Shown here: positions 24,685-33,262 of the stretch, in pieces
Numbering within the stretch: position 1 is the stretch's first letter
Layout: every line of letters starts with the position of its first letter
NCBI GenBank assembly: GCA_934178345.1
Contig: CAKPQG010000006.1
Location: 1-64,000, forward strand
DNA: 64,000 nucleotides
From: an uncultured Dialister sp.
GTDB lineage: Bacteria; Bacillota; Negativicutes; Veillonellales; Dialisteraceae
Direction of reading: 5' to 3'
Program-made: the position numbers and the translations under genes
Notes under the pieces: model-generated
What the model was told of the DNA's origin: nothing
The model's database searches: none
What the model saw: the letters and a program-made list of their open reading frames with translations, nothing else

Positions 24685-26666
24685 TCTTTTTCCTCCTCTA
24701 CTTGTTTACGGACTTCGGCCAGGATGACCTTTTCCGCTGCTTCTTTATTTCCATCTTTGCCCAGCTGGCAGCCGGCCACGGTGAGATGACCGCCGCCGCC
24801 CAAGGCTTCCATGACGACCTGTACATTGATCGAGCCGTCGGAGCGGGCAGAGAGACAGAGTCCATTGTCTGTGTGATAGAAAAGGAAACTGGTCCGGATT
24901 TCCTTCACGGTCACAAGGTAGTCGGCGATCTGTCCGGCGAGTACCTGGGAGTCTTCTGTCCCTTCCGGGCACTCGGCGATCGCGATATAGTTATCGATGA
25001 GCTTCATATGGGCCAGGATCTCGGCCTTAGTCTTGATGAAGTGAATGTCTTCCGCAAAGAGCCGGTGGACGAGCTTCGTATCTGCCCCGCAGCGGCGCAG
25101 GAAGCTCGCTGCGTCGAAGGTGCGGACGCTGGTCTGGACGGCGAAGTTCTTCGTATCGACGACGATGCCTGCATAGAGGCAGGATGCCTCGATTTCATTC
25201 ATTTCTTCGTCCCCGCCGTAGTACTGGACGAGCTCGGTCACAAGCTCGGACGCCGATGAAGCGGATGGCTCCATGTATGTCAGAAGCGGCTGGCGGATGA
25301 TGGAAGCCGCGCGGCGGTGGTGATCGATGACGACCTTCTTCACGGCTTTTTTGAGGACTTCCGGAGCTGCGACGAGCTCGGGGATGTGCGTGTCGGTGAT
25401 GATGACGACGGTCTTATCTGTCATGAGTCCCTTTGCCTCGCTCTCATCGATGAGGAGCCCTTCGGCAGCGCCGCTCTTCTCGATGGCATCGACCATCTTG
25501 CGGCAAGTGTCACGCTCTTTCGAAAGGACGACATGTGCCTCGACATGGGAGGCGCGCGCGAGGTGGGCGACCCCGACCGCCGAGCCTAAGGCATCGAAAT
25601 CTTCATGATTGTGCCCCATGACGAGCACCATATCCGCGTCTTCGATGATTTCTTTCAGCGCCTGTGCGACGACGCGGACGCGCACGCGGGTGGAGGAGAC
25701 GGAGGTCGGAGATTTCCCGCCGAAGGCTTTCACTTCTTTCCCGATGCGGACGATGGCCTGATCCCCGCCGCGCCCAAGGGCGAGGTCGAGGGAAACCTGC
25801 GCCTCTTCGAACTGTTTCACGAAGGAATCACTGCTCTGGACGATGCCGATGGAGAGTGTGACGGGGATGCGGTTCACGGTGTGGATCGCGCGGACCGCAT
25901 CGAGGATCTCGAAATTATTCTCCATCATTTCCGCAAGCGCCTTGTGTGAAATGCACGCCACGAAATCGTTCGTCGAGTACTGCTTGATGAAGCCTTCTTT
26001 CGCATTGAAGGAGGAAAGAACCTTCTCCGTGACATCCGAGAGCAGGGCCGAGCGCTCGACATCGGTGAGATCCGCAGTGACCTCCGGCACATTGTCGATA
26101 CGGATGAGACAGAAGACCGGACGCGCCTCATCGCACTCTCTCATTGCTTTTTCGACATCCGTGCGGTCCATGAAGTAGAAAACCATGAAGTGCGTATCAT
26201 TCTTCTCTCCGGTGTCCAGAAATTTATAGAAAACACGGAAGAAGGACTCACCCGCATGGCACTCGAACCATCCGGTCTTGCCCCAGATTTTAGAAATTTT
26301 CTGCCCTGTGATGAGATCCTGAAAACGGACACCGACCTCGGCTCCCTCACCGAGCCAGCCGCGGAAGACATTATTCGCCCAGACCAGCTCTTTCTTCTCA
26401 TCCATCATCGCGATGCCGACAGGGAGGTTTTTCACCGCATACACCGTACCGGCTGAAACGCCTGAGGACAGGTCATCCAGATAGCGCAGGAGTTTCTTCT
26501 CCTGCCCGTAGTCAGAGCGTTTCACATAGACGATGACCCCGGCCACGATGATAAAGAAGAGCAGCCCCAGCGGCCAATTCTGCGTAGCAAGCAGCAGCGC
26601 GGCCAGGAGCAGCAGGCCGATCATGAGCTTCGAGGTCCTCGTATATACCCATATATCGCTCAGCAT
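24681..26666 (-). CDS. gdpP: Cyclic-di-AMP phosphodiesterase GdpP
   Basis: A 661-residue membrane-anchored c-di-AMP hydrolase. Two membrane segments (about 14-50), a PAS-like haem/ligand domain (~70-150), a degenerate GGDEF domain (~175-300) and the DHH/DHHA1 catalytic part: MGHNHEDFDALGSAVG, ITDTH, VIDHHRR and the C-terminal GGGGHLTVAGCQL. The enzyme keeps c-di-AMP low, which affects osmolyte and potassium transport and beta-lactam tolerance. The ATG has AAAGGAG 6 bases upstream and heads the gdpP-rplI operon. Confidence 0.96.
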   Translation of the reverse strand: MLSDIWVYTRTSKLMIGLLLLAALLLATQNWPLGLLFFIIVAGVIVYVKRSDYGQEKKLLRYLDDLSSGVSAGTVYAVKNLPVGIAMMDEKKELVWANNVFRGWLGEGAEVGVRFQDLITGQKISKIWGKTGWFECHAGESFFRVFYKFLDTGEKNDTHFMVFYFMDRTDVEKAMRECDEARPVFCLIRIDNVPEVTADLTDVERSALLSDVTEKVLSSFNAKEGFIKQYSTNDFVACISHKALAEMMENNFEILDAVRAIHTVNRIPVTLSIGIVQSSDSFVKQFEEAQVSLDLALGRGGDQAIVRIGKEVKAFGGKSPTSVSSTRVRVRVVAQALKEIIEDADMVLVMGHNHEDFDALGSAVGVAHLARASHVEAHVVLSKERDTCRKMVDAIEKSGAAEGLLIDESEAKGLMTDKTVVIITDTHIPELVAAPEVLKKAVKKVVIDHHRRAASIIRQPLLTYMEPSASSASELVTELVQYYGGDEEMNEIEASCLYAGIVVDTKNFAVQTSVRTFDAASFLRRCGADTKLVHRLFAEDIHFIKTKAEILAHMKLIDNYIAIAECPEGTEDSQVLAGQIADYLVTVKEIRTSFLFYHTDNGLCLSARSDGSINVQVVMEALGGGGHLTVAGCQLGKDGNKEAAEKVILAEVRKQVEEEKE

Positions 26667-27468
26667 AGTTGTCTCCTTTGTTCGTTACGAAATCGGGAGC
26701 GGTCTGTCACACGGCCAGCGCCCGCCGATTTTTTCGATGATTCTTATTCTTTATCGTACTCGAAACAGGAGAAGAATGCAAGGGAAACGCCGCTCAAATC
26801 GCAGAATCCGATTTGACATGTATTTTCATACAACGCTTCGTCATAGCTTTCCTTAAATAGCTCGCTATTCGCGTCAGATGATTCCTTGCTCTGCATAAGT
26901 TTGAAAGCAGGGATAAGTAGCCAGGGATTAGGGACTAGGGATTAGGAGTGACTAGTGACTAGTGACTGGTGACTTGAATGCCACTTTCGGGCATCGCCCT
27001 ATTTATACTCCGCGGCGCATTTCGTCATCCTGAGCGGAGTGAAATGTCGGATGTTCGATCATGTAAAGGCGGAACAGTGAGAACTGAGTCGAAGGATCTG
27101 GCGCCGCACCACCATTCCTAATTCCTCATTCCTAATTCCTAATTCCTCATTCGCGCAAAGCTTTCATTCATAATCAGTGGACGAGCCGCCCCACGGGCTA
27201 ACCCAGAAATAAAATTGGACAACGATTTAGCCAGTGTTTCCCGAGAGGGCAGGAAGAAGGTGGAATCGCGAGCGCGCCATAAAAATGACCGAAGGCTGCT
27301 TTTCTTTCGCCTTCGGTCATTTTTAAGGAAACGCTGAGAGGGATGAGGGGCTGGTAACTAGTGACTGGTAGCTGGGGATTAGTGGCTAGGGATCGGGGGT
27401 TAGACGTCAGGCTTCGAACTTCGAACTGCTGACTTCAGACATCTGACATCTAAAGTCTCTTAGTCTAA
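26667..27468. repeat. 802-bp gap: M1 copy, module C, H1/H2 arrays, terminator
   Basis: No gene seen. A truncated M1 copy (26779-26898), H1 (26918-26976), G hairpin half, module C (27011-27105, almost identical to 2008-2095), H2 (27113-27155), reversed A (27165-27205), M1 end fragment (27221-27245), the araD terminator (27280-27325), H1 (27347-27402) and an array of TCTGACATC/AGTCTCTT-like units up to 27470. Confidence 0.8.
27280..27325 (-). terminator. Terminator of the importer-araD operon
   Basis: A 16-bp stem AAAAATGACCGAAGGC / GCCTTCGGTCATTTTT with a 12-base loop, ~145 bases after the araD stop. Confidence 0.85.
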
Positions 27469-28167
27469 TTATTTTTGTCCGTAGTAGGCCCTCGGCCCAT
27501 GCTTGCGCTGGTAATGCTTTTCCAGAATATAGGGAGGAAGTGCTGCGGACGAATTGATCTGCAGTGTCTTCCATGCCATTTCTGCGATCTCCTCTAAGAC
27601 CACACTATGGTAAACGGCTTCTGCCGGATCTTTCCCCCATGTGAAGGGGCCATGATTCCTGACGAGGACACCCGGCACGGCCAATGGCTCCCTTCCCGTT
27701 TCCTTCACGGTTTCCACGATGACACGGCCCGTATTTTTCTCATAGGCTTCCTGCACTTCATCCCGCGTGAGGCTGCGGCTCACGGGAACGGCTCCATAAA
27801 AATAGTCTGCATGCGTGGTTCCAAGTGGCGGGATTTCCATGCCCGCCTGTGCAAAAACCACAGCATGAGTGGAATGCGTATGGACGACGCCGCCGATCTC
27901 CGGAAAGGCTTTATACAGTTCCAGATGTGTCGGCGTATCGGAAGAGGGATTGAGCGTCCCCTCCACGATGCGCCCCTCCAGATCGACCACCACCATATCC
28001 GATGGCTGCATGCCCTGATACGGCACGCCGGAGGGCTTGATGACGACGAGGCCCCGCGCGCGGTCGATCCCGCTCACGTTTCCCCAGGTATAGAGCACCA
28101 CGCCGCGGCGGGAAAGCTCAAGATTTGCCTCACAGACGGTTTCCTTCAGTGCTTCAAGCATCAGCAT
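27469..28167 (-). CDS. araD: L-ribulose-5-phosphate 4-epimerase family (AraD/UlaF type)
   Basis: A 232-residue class II aldolase-fold epimerase that interconverts L-ribulose-5-phosphate and D-xylulose-5-phosphate. It shows YTWGNVSGIDRARGLVVIKPSGV, NPSSDTPTHLELYKAF, VVHTHSTHAVVFAQAG with the zinc histidines, TTHADYFYGAVPVSR, and VLVRNHGPFTWG with the third His. The reading frame starts inside the upstream ABC ATPase gene (14-base overlap, GGATGCTGATGCTTGA), so it is translationally coupled to the transporter. This suggests the importer brings in a sugar or sugar phosphate. No kinase or isomerase for arabinose or ascorbate is nearby. Confidence 0.88.
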   Translation of the reverse strand: MLMLEALKETVCEANLELSRRGVVLYTWGNVSGIDRARGLVVIKPSGVPYQGMQPSDMVVVDLEGRIVEGTLNPSSDTPTHLELYKAFPEIGGVVHTHSTHAVVFAQAGMEIPPLGTTHADYFYGAVPVSRSLTRDEVQEAYEKNTGRVIVETVKETGREPLAVPGVLVRNHGPFTWGKDPAEAVYHSVVLEEIAEMAWKTLQINSSAALPPYILEKHYQRKHGPRAYYGQK

Positions 28168-29215
28168 CCGCCTCGATCACCCATGCACGATCGGAAGGGA
28201 AGGTCACGCAGCAGCGACCTTCCAGAATGGTGCGCCCGGGGTCAAACATGTCCACAATCCATTCCTTGCCCAATTCATCCTTCACGAAGTAGCGTACCTT
28301 CTCCCCGAGGAACATCTTATTGAAGATCACAGCGGACACATTGACTCTGCCTTCCACCGGTTCTTTAGACAGCTTCGCACTTTCCGGGCGGATGGAAGCG
28401 CAGTAGGTCTTCCCCGCTTTGACTGGATTGCCTGAAGCGAACCGCACGCTGCCGTAGAGGACGGTATTTTCCGCTGCGCCTTTGACCTCGATCAGATTCG
28501 TCGTCCCGATGAAGTCCGCCACAAAGGGCGTCTTGGGTTCGAAATAGATTTCCTGCGGCGTCCCCACCTGATGCACGATGCCGTCTTTCAGGACGACAAT
28601 GCGGTCCGACATGGAAAGGGCCTCGGACTGATCGTGTGTGACGTAAATGGTCGAGAGCCCCATCTTCTGCTGGATATCGCGCAGCTCCACGCGGACGCTT
28701 TCACGCAGCTTGGCATCCAGATTGGACAGCGGTTCATCCAGAAGCAAGAGCTCCGGATTCATGACGAGCGCTCGGGCGACAGCGACACGCTGCTGCTGTC
28801 CGCCGGACATCTGGTTCGGGAAACGCTTTTCCATCCCGGAGAGCTGCATCAGCGAGAGCGCTTCGGTGACGCGCTTTTTGATTTCCTCTGCCGGTTTATG
28901 CTTGACACGAAGGCCGTAGGAGACATTCTCAAATACATTCATGTGCGGGAAGAGCGCGTATTCCTGAAAAACCATCGCTGTATTGCGGTTGTAAGGCGGC
29001 ACACGCTCGATGTTCTTGTCATTCAGAAGGATCTCCCCATCATCGGGTTCGTAGAAACCTGCGATCATGCGAAGAAGCGTCGTCTTCCCGCAGCCGGAAG
29101 GCCCCAGAAAGGTGATGAAGTGCCCTTTTTCGAATTCCAGATCCACATTCTTGATGACATGATTCTTCCCAAAATATTTATTGATTTTCTTCAGCTGTAA
29201 TACCAGTTCTGCCAT
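28154..29215 (-). CDS. ABC importer ATPase (AfuC/FbpC/PotA type) with TOBE domain
   Basis: A 353-residue ATPase: Walker A GPSGCGKTTLLRMIAG, Q-loop TAMVFQEYALFPH, signature MSGGQQQRVAVARAL, Walker B ELLLLDEPLSNLD, H-loop YVTHDQSEALS. A C-terminal TOBE-like region follows (YCASIRPESAKLS, SAVIFNKMFLGEKVRYFV). It powers uptake with the fused permease and the lipoprotein encoded upstream. The family includes iron(III), polyamine, 2-aminoethylphosphonate and hexose-phosphate (AfuABC) importers. The araD overlap favours a sugar-phosphate-like substrate, but that is inference. Confidence 0.9.
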   Translation of the reverse strand: MAELVLQLKKINKYFGKNHVIKNVDLEFEKGHFITFLGPSGCGKTTLLRMIAGFYEPDDGEILLNDKNIERVPPYNRNTAMVFQEYALFPHMNVFENVSYGLRVKHKPAEEIKKRVTEALSLMQLSGMEKRFPNQMSGGQQQRVAVARALVMNPELLLLDEPLSNLDAKLRESVRVELRDIQQKMGLSTIYVTHDQSEALSMSDRIVVLKDGIVHQVGTPQEIYFEPKTPFVADFIGTTNLIEVKGAAENTVLYGSVRFASGNPVKAGKTYCASIRPESAKLSKEPVEGRVNVSAVIFNKMFLGEKVRYFVKDELGKEWIVDMFDPGRTILEGRCCVTFPSDRAWVIEADADA

Positions 29216-29232
29216 TATTGTCCCTGCCTTCC

Positions 29233-30894
29233 TTACAGATCAAAGATATTGATCTTATCTCTCAAAATCAGTTTCACGATGCCAAAGGTAAGATAGATCA
29301 CCAGCATGATCCCCACGGCTGTTGCGCTGGCCGTAGGAAGGAATCCCTGATTGGCCAGACTCATGATATTGATCGAGGCCAGATTCCATTCCGGCGACAC
29401 CAGAAAGATCACCGTCGAGAGTGTATTCATGGAGCGCATGAAGGCGTACACAAAGCTGACAGACAGCGAATTTTTCAGCATAGGAAGGACGATCTTGCGG
29501 AATGTGGTGAAGCTGTTCGCCCCCAGATTTGTAGATGCCTGCTCCAGAGAGCCTTCGATCTGTTTCAGTCCGGCAACCGCCTGCCGATAGCCCACCGGAA
29601 GCTGCCGAAGCGACATGCCAAGGATGATGATGGCAAGTGTCCCTGTCATTTCCAGGACGCCATCATTAAAGGCCAGGATCATAGCAAGCCCGATGAAAGT
29701 ACCGGGGAGGGAAACAGGAAGCATCGCCAGAAAATCCATGACGGTGCGCCCGGGGAATTTCTTGCGGATGGTCAGGAATGCCAGTGCAATGCCCAGCACG
29801 GTCGTGATCGCGGCTGTCGCCATCGAAGCCACCCAGGAATGCGCCATGACATTCGACTGAAGCACGCCTTCCCGGAAATAATCCAGCGTAAACGTGTAGT
29901 CATATCCGAAAGCGGTCGTGAAGGCGAAGAGGATGACGACGCCGATGATCATCAGAATGGTCAGACAGAGCAGCATGCAGAATGCCCAGAGCAGTCCTGT
30001 CGCCACCGGCCCTGCCGTGACACGGATGAGGCCCGCCACCGGTTTCCCCGTCACGGTCACATAGGAATTCTTTTCCAGATAATACCGCTGCACGAAGAAG
30101 ACGATCAGCGTCGGGATGACCAGAAAGACCGACAGGGTCGCGCCCATGGGAAGATCCCACGCACCGGTGACCTGCGTGTAGGCCTCCGTCGCCAGTACAT
30201 GATAATTACCGCCGACCAGCATCGGATTGCCGAAATCCGCCAGTGAGTTGATGGCGACCAGCAGGAAGGCGCTGGCAAGGCCCGGTGTCGCAAGGCGAAG
30301 TGTCACCGTGCGGAAAAGGTACCAGCCGCGCGCCCCCAGATTCTGCGCCGCGAGCTCCAGATTCGGACTGATGCTTTTCAGTACACCGGAAATCGTAATA
30401 TACGCCAGAGGGAAAAAGGCGATGGTCTGCGCCACCCAAAGGCCGAAGGGACCATAGAGATCCACCTTCAGATGCAGGAGCTGCCAGGTGATAAAGCCGC
30501 GGCGGCCGAACAGCATGATGAAAGCCAGCCCCGTCACGACAGACGGTGCCATGGTCGGCAGGAGCGCCACCACCTGAAAGAAACGCTTGCACGGCATATT
30601 CGTGTAATTGATGCCGTAGGCAAAGAGAAAGCCAAAAACGATCGCCGTTGCGGTCGCGATCAGAGAAGAGAAAATGGTATTTCCAAAAACCTGAATGAAC
30701 TCTTTCCCCGTGATCGCTCTCATCCAGTCAGCCGCGGTCGGCACCAGAAGGATCTTGGCAAATGGATAGATGATAAATACAGCAAACAGCAGAAATACTG
30801 CCAGTATGCTGATCAGGAGGGGCGGCTCCCTGAGGAGCACCTTCAGCTCCGCCCCCAGGCCGGTATGCTCATGTCCGGCTGCTTTTTCGTTCAT
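29233..30894 (-). CDS. ABC importer permease, two fused BPD domains
   Basis: A 553-residue inner-membrane permease with two binding-protein-dependent permease domains in one chain (FbpB/AfuB/ThiP type), about 12 membrane segments. Each half carries an EAA loop: LELAAQNLGARGWYLFRTVTLR (near residue 185) and LEQASTNLGANSFTTFRKIVLP (near 455). It lies 17 bases from the ATPase gene. The start (MNEKAAGHEHTG) has AAGGAG upstream. It is expected to form the translocation pore for the substrate captured by the lipoprotein at 30968-32017. Confidence 0.92.
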   Translation of the reverse strand: MNEKAAGHEHTGLGAELKVLLREPPLLISILAVFLLFAVFIIYPFAKILLVPTAADWMRAITGKEFIQVFGNTIFSSLIATATAIVFGFLFAYGINYTNMPCKRFFQVVALLPTMAPSVVTGLAFIMLFGRRGFITWQLLHLKVDLYGPFGLWVAQTIAFFPLAYITISGVLKSISPNLELAAQNLGARGWYLFRTVTLRLATPGLASAFLLVAINSLADFGNPMLVGGNYHVLATEAYTQVTGAWDLPMGATLSVFLVIPTLIVFFVQRYYLEKNSYVTVTGKPVAGLIRVTAGPVATGLLWAFCMLLCLTILMIIGVVILFAFTTAFGYDYTFTLDYFREGVLQSNVMAHSWVASMATAAITTVLGIALAFLTIRKKFPGRTVMDFLAMLPVSLPGTFIGLAMILAFNDGVLEMTGTLAIIILGMSLRQLPVGYRQAVAGLKQIEGSLEQASTNLGANSFTTFRKIVLPMLKNSLSVSFVYAFMRSMNTLSTVIFLVSPEWNLASINIMSLANQGFLPTASATAVGIMLVIYLTFGIVKLILRDKINIFDL

Positions 30895-30920
30895 AGGTCA
30901 CTCCTTGTTCAAATAAGGAA

Positions 30921-30947
30921 GATACCTCCGCCGGAGGCGGAGGTATC
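30921..30947 (-). terminator. Intra-operon hairpin between binding protein and permease
   Basis: The GC-rich stem GATACCTCCGCC / GGCGGAGGTATC is without a strong T run. Such hairpins after a binding-protein gene usually stabilise its mRNA and lower read-through, giving more binding protein than permease. Confidence 0.65.
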
Positions 30948-30967
30948 TTTTCCTGTTCTATGCCGTA

Positions 30968-32017
30968 TTATTCAGCGAAGAAAGTATCGCAGTTCTTCTG
31001 CTTGTCAGCGCCGGCTTTGATCAGATCAAATTCTTTGAAAAGCGGCAGATCCTTGAGCGGTTTCATTCCCTTTGGCGGAGCCACTTCCGGATTGCAGGCC
31101 ACGCCATTCGTCGTCTTCACAAGGATATCCCCGGCCTCTTTGGTCAGTACGAAATCGATGAAGGCTTTCGCCACTTCATCATTGGCATGATTCTTGATCT
31201 TGCCGACCGGGCAGGTGGTCCAGCCCGCTGCATCATAAATGGTGCTGTGGAGCTTCTGTCCCTTCGCGCTGACCAGATTCTGATCAGAGATGAAGTTGAC
31301 ACAGATCAGGTATTCGCCAGCGCCAGCCTTCTGCCCCGGGGTGAAGCCGGACGGAGTGAACTGTGCCACCTGCGGCTTCAGTGCCTTCAGGTAGTCCCAG
31401 CCTTTTTCCTCGCCCATCTTCTGAAGCACGGAGCTGATGAAGGTATTGCCCGTACCGGATTTTCTCGGATCAGGCATGATGATCTCACCCTTGAATGCCG
31501 GGTTCAGAAGATCTTCCAGCGTTTCCGGCGCTTTCACGCCCTTGGGTTCGAATTCTTCCTTGAAGCGTTTTTCATTGTAGCCGATCGAGAGCACTTCCAG
31601 ATACGTGCCATACCAGTAGCCATCTTTGTCCTGATATTCCGGCAGGATCATCTTGGCATTCGGAGACTTGTACGCTTCCAAGAGTCCGTCAGCCGCTGCC
31701 TTGGCGTGGGCATCCGCCGTGCCGCCCAGCCAGATGTCGGCTTTCGGCGCATCCTTTTCAGCGGTGATACGCGCCAGCGCTTCACCGGTCGGCAGACGGA
31801 TGAAGCTGACATCCGCGCCCGTCTTCTTCTTGAAAAGGTCAGCCAGCTCCTTTGCCGTGTCTTCGTGGAAAGAAACATACATGACCAGTTTCTTGCCTTT
31901 GAGGCTCTGCCCTTCCGCTGCTTTGCTGCTGCTTGCCGGCTGTCCGCCGCCGCACCCAGCCGCTGCCACCACTGCCAGACCCGCCAGTACGCCTGCTGCA
32001 AGAGTCTTCCATTTCAT
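30968..32017 (-). CDS. Substrate-binding lipoprotein of the importer
   Basis: A 349-residue type 1/2 extracellular solute-binding protein. Signal peptide with lipobox LAVVAAAGC, so Cys-anchored lipoprotein; a Ser/Ala-rich linker follows. The body resembles FbpA/AfuA/PhnS proteins: LVMYVSFHEDTAKELADLFKKKTGADVSFIRLPTGEALARI, PKADIWLGGTADAH, EVLSIGYNEKRFKE, and MPDPRKSGTGNTFIS. FbpA proteins bind iron with paired tyrosines (YY); such a pair is not obvious here. That favours an anion or sugar phosphate, as in AfuA. The start at 32017 has GAGAGGAG upstream; the frame to 32056 is rejected. Confidence 0.88.
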   Translation of the reverse strand: MKWKTLAAGVLAGLAVVAAAGCGGGQPASSSKAAEGQSLKGKKLVMYVSFHEDTAKELADLFKKKTGADVSFIRLPTGEALARITAEKDAPKADIWLGGTADAHAKAAADGLLEAYKSPNAKMILPEYQDKDGYWYGTYLEVLSIGYNEKRFKEEFEPKGVKAPETLEDLLNPAFKGEIIMPDPRKSGTGNTFISSVLQKMGEEKGWDYLKALKPQVAQFTPSGFTPGQKAGAGEYLICVNFISDQNLVSAKGQKLHSTIYDAAGWTTCPVGKIKNHANDEVAKAFIDFVLTKEAGDILVKTTNGVACNPEVAPPKGMKPLKDLPLFKEFDLIKAGADKQKNCDTFFAE

Positions 32018-32130
32018 GTAGAAACATCTCCTCTCTATACTCACGAAAGCCGCCATGTATCATTTCTGCGCTTTCGTCTTTACATATCCTTTACAATCTT
32101 AGCATAAAGCATACACAAATTAAACTTTCT

Positions 32131-32143
32131 TGCCATATTGGCA
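32131..32143. promoter_or_regulatory. Palindrome TGCCA-N3-TGGCA upstream of the importer
   Basis: A 13-base palindrome about 115 bases before the binding-protein start, near AT-rich promoter-like sequence (TATGCT). Such symmetry fits a LacI/GntR-type repressor site; no regulator gene is adjacent. Confidence 0.4.
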
Positions 32144-32183
32144 TAAACATCGCGTTCTATAATGTTTCCATGTCATCCGGCAA

Positions 32184-32219
32184 CAAAAAAGGGACAGCCC
32201 GTGATGCGTGCCGTCCCTT
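32184..32219 (-). terminator. Terminator at the end of the aro block
   Basis: Hairpin GGGACGGCAC..GGCTGTCCC followed by TTTTTTG on the minus strand, ~140 bases after aroK. Confidence 0.8.
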
Positions 32220-32356
32220 GCCACTGAATGAAAGCTTTGCTCGAATGAGAAATGAGAAATGGTAGTGCGGCGCATAAAAAAACGGAAGCACCGCGGAGGT
32301 TTGAAACTAGCGGTTTTCTCGTATCGCAAACCTAATCCCTAGCTACTAATCCCTAG

Positions 32357-32854
32357 CTACCAGTCACCAGTCACCTCCTCAAGCAGTCTCTGCAGTACGC
32401 TCTCCAGCGAGCCCGCATTCTCTATGACCTCATCCGCTGCAGCGCGGTAAAGGGCGATGCGCTCTTCATAAAGCGTGTAGACTTTCGCACTGCCTTCGGC
32501 AAGAAGGGGGCGGGTGCTGACCTCTACATCGCTCACGATGTCTTCGGGGCGGCGGTCGATGAAATAGATGGTGCCGGTTTTCTTTAACCGCTCGATATTG
32601 ACCGAGCGCTTCACGACGCCGCCGCCGGTCGCAATGACGAGGCTTTCCCTCTTTGCGAGGGCTTCGATGGTGCGTTCTTCGGCATCGCGGAAGCAGTCTT
32701 CGCTCACGGCGAAGAGCTCGGGGATGCTCTTTCCTTCTTTTTCTTCCAAATAGCTGTCGGCATCCACAAAGGAGCGGTGCAGGGCTCCGGCCAGTGCGCG
32801 CCCCAGTGTGGATTTTCCGCAGCCGGGCATGCCGATCAGGATGATATTTTTCAT
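32357..32854 (-). CDS. aroK: Shikimate kinase
   Basis: A 165-residue P-loop kinase that phosphorylates shikimate at O3. Walker A GMPGCGKSTLGR, DADSYLEEKEGKSIPELF (substrate Asp), FRDAEERTI, ATGGGVV and the lid RPLL. Last gene of the aromatic block. AAAGGAG stands 7 bases before the ATG. The C-terminus is unusual: the codons for VTGDW and the TAG lie in H1 heptads, so the native end has been replaced or extended by repeat sequence. Confidence 0.96.
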   Translation of the reverse strand: MKNIILIGMPGCGKSTLGRALAGALHRSFVDADSYLEEKEGKSIPELFAVSEDCFRDAEERTIEALAKRESLVIATGGGVVKRSVNIERLKKTGTIYFIDRRPEDIVSDVEVSTRPLLAEGSAKVYTLYEERIALYRAAADEVIENAGSLESVLQRLLEEVTGDW

Positions 32855-33262
32855 GAATACTCCTTTGGGAAAATGGGCTAAGGATTAGCCTCTCGAGGCG
32901 TGCTACCCCTTTGATTGCGAATGAAAGAGGGGGGAGCGGGTTCTATGGGTTCAAGAGGTTCAAAGGGGCTGGTGCGGCGCATTTCGTCATCCTGAGCGGA
33001 GAAAAACGTCGTATGTTAAAAATGGCTTATCTGAGATATGAGAACTGAGTCGAAGGATCTAAGCGCCGCGGAGGTTTGATAGCGCTTCGCGCGCATCGTC
33101 ATTTCGAGCGTAGCCCCGAAATCTTTATTGCAGAACGTTCATCGCCTGATGTGAGGCAGCACCAGGATATCGTTTCCCTTCGGCGCATACACGCTGATTT
33201 CCGCAGTGCAGTAAAGATCCCTCGACTGCGCTCGGGATGACAATGCCGGCGAATCCCAGCCA
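32855..33262. repeat. Gap aroE-aroK: A, N9, C and D modules
   Basis: No gene seen. A (32876-32915), N9 (32936-32965), a module C variant (32970-33070), a module with TCATTTCGAGCGTAGCC (33098-33125), then module D (about 33136-33243), whose only other copy is at 45370-45477. H1 units at 33250-33275 form the aroE stop. Confidence 0.8.

Larger units (their letters stand above)
32018..32356. repeat. Gap between aroK and the importer
   Basis: No gene seen. It holds the importer promoter area with the palindrome (32131-32143), the aro-operon terminator (32184-32219), H2-like AGAAATG units, an R hairpin (32267-32300), the GGAGGTTTGAAAC module and H1 heptads (32331-32374) that form the aroK stop codon. 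Confidence 0.75.

Noticed and set aside
30968..32017. Assignment of the importer to iron(III) uptake
   Set aside because: The fold family fits, but no clear Tyr pair for iron was seen and the araD overlap points to another substrate; left open.
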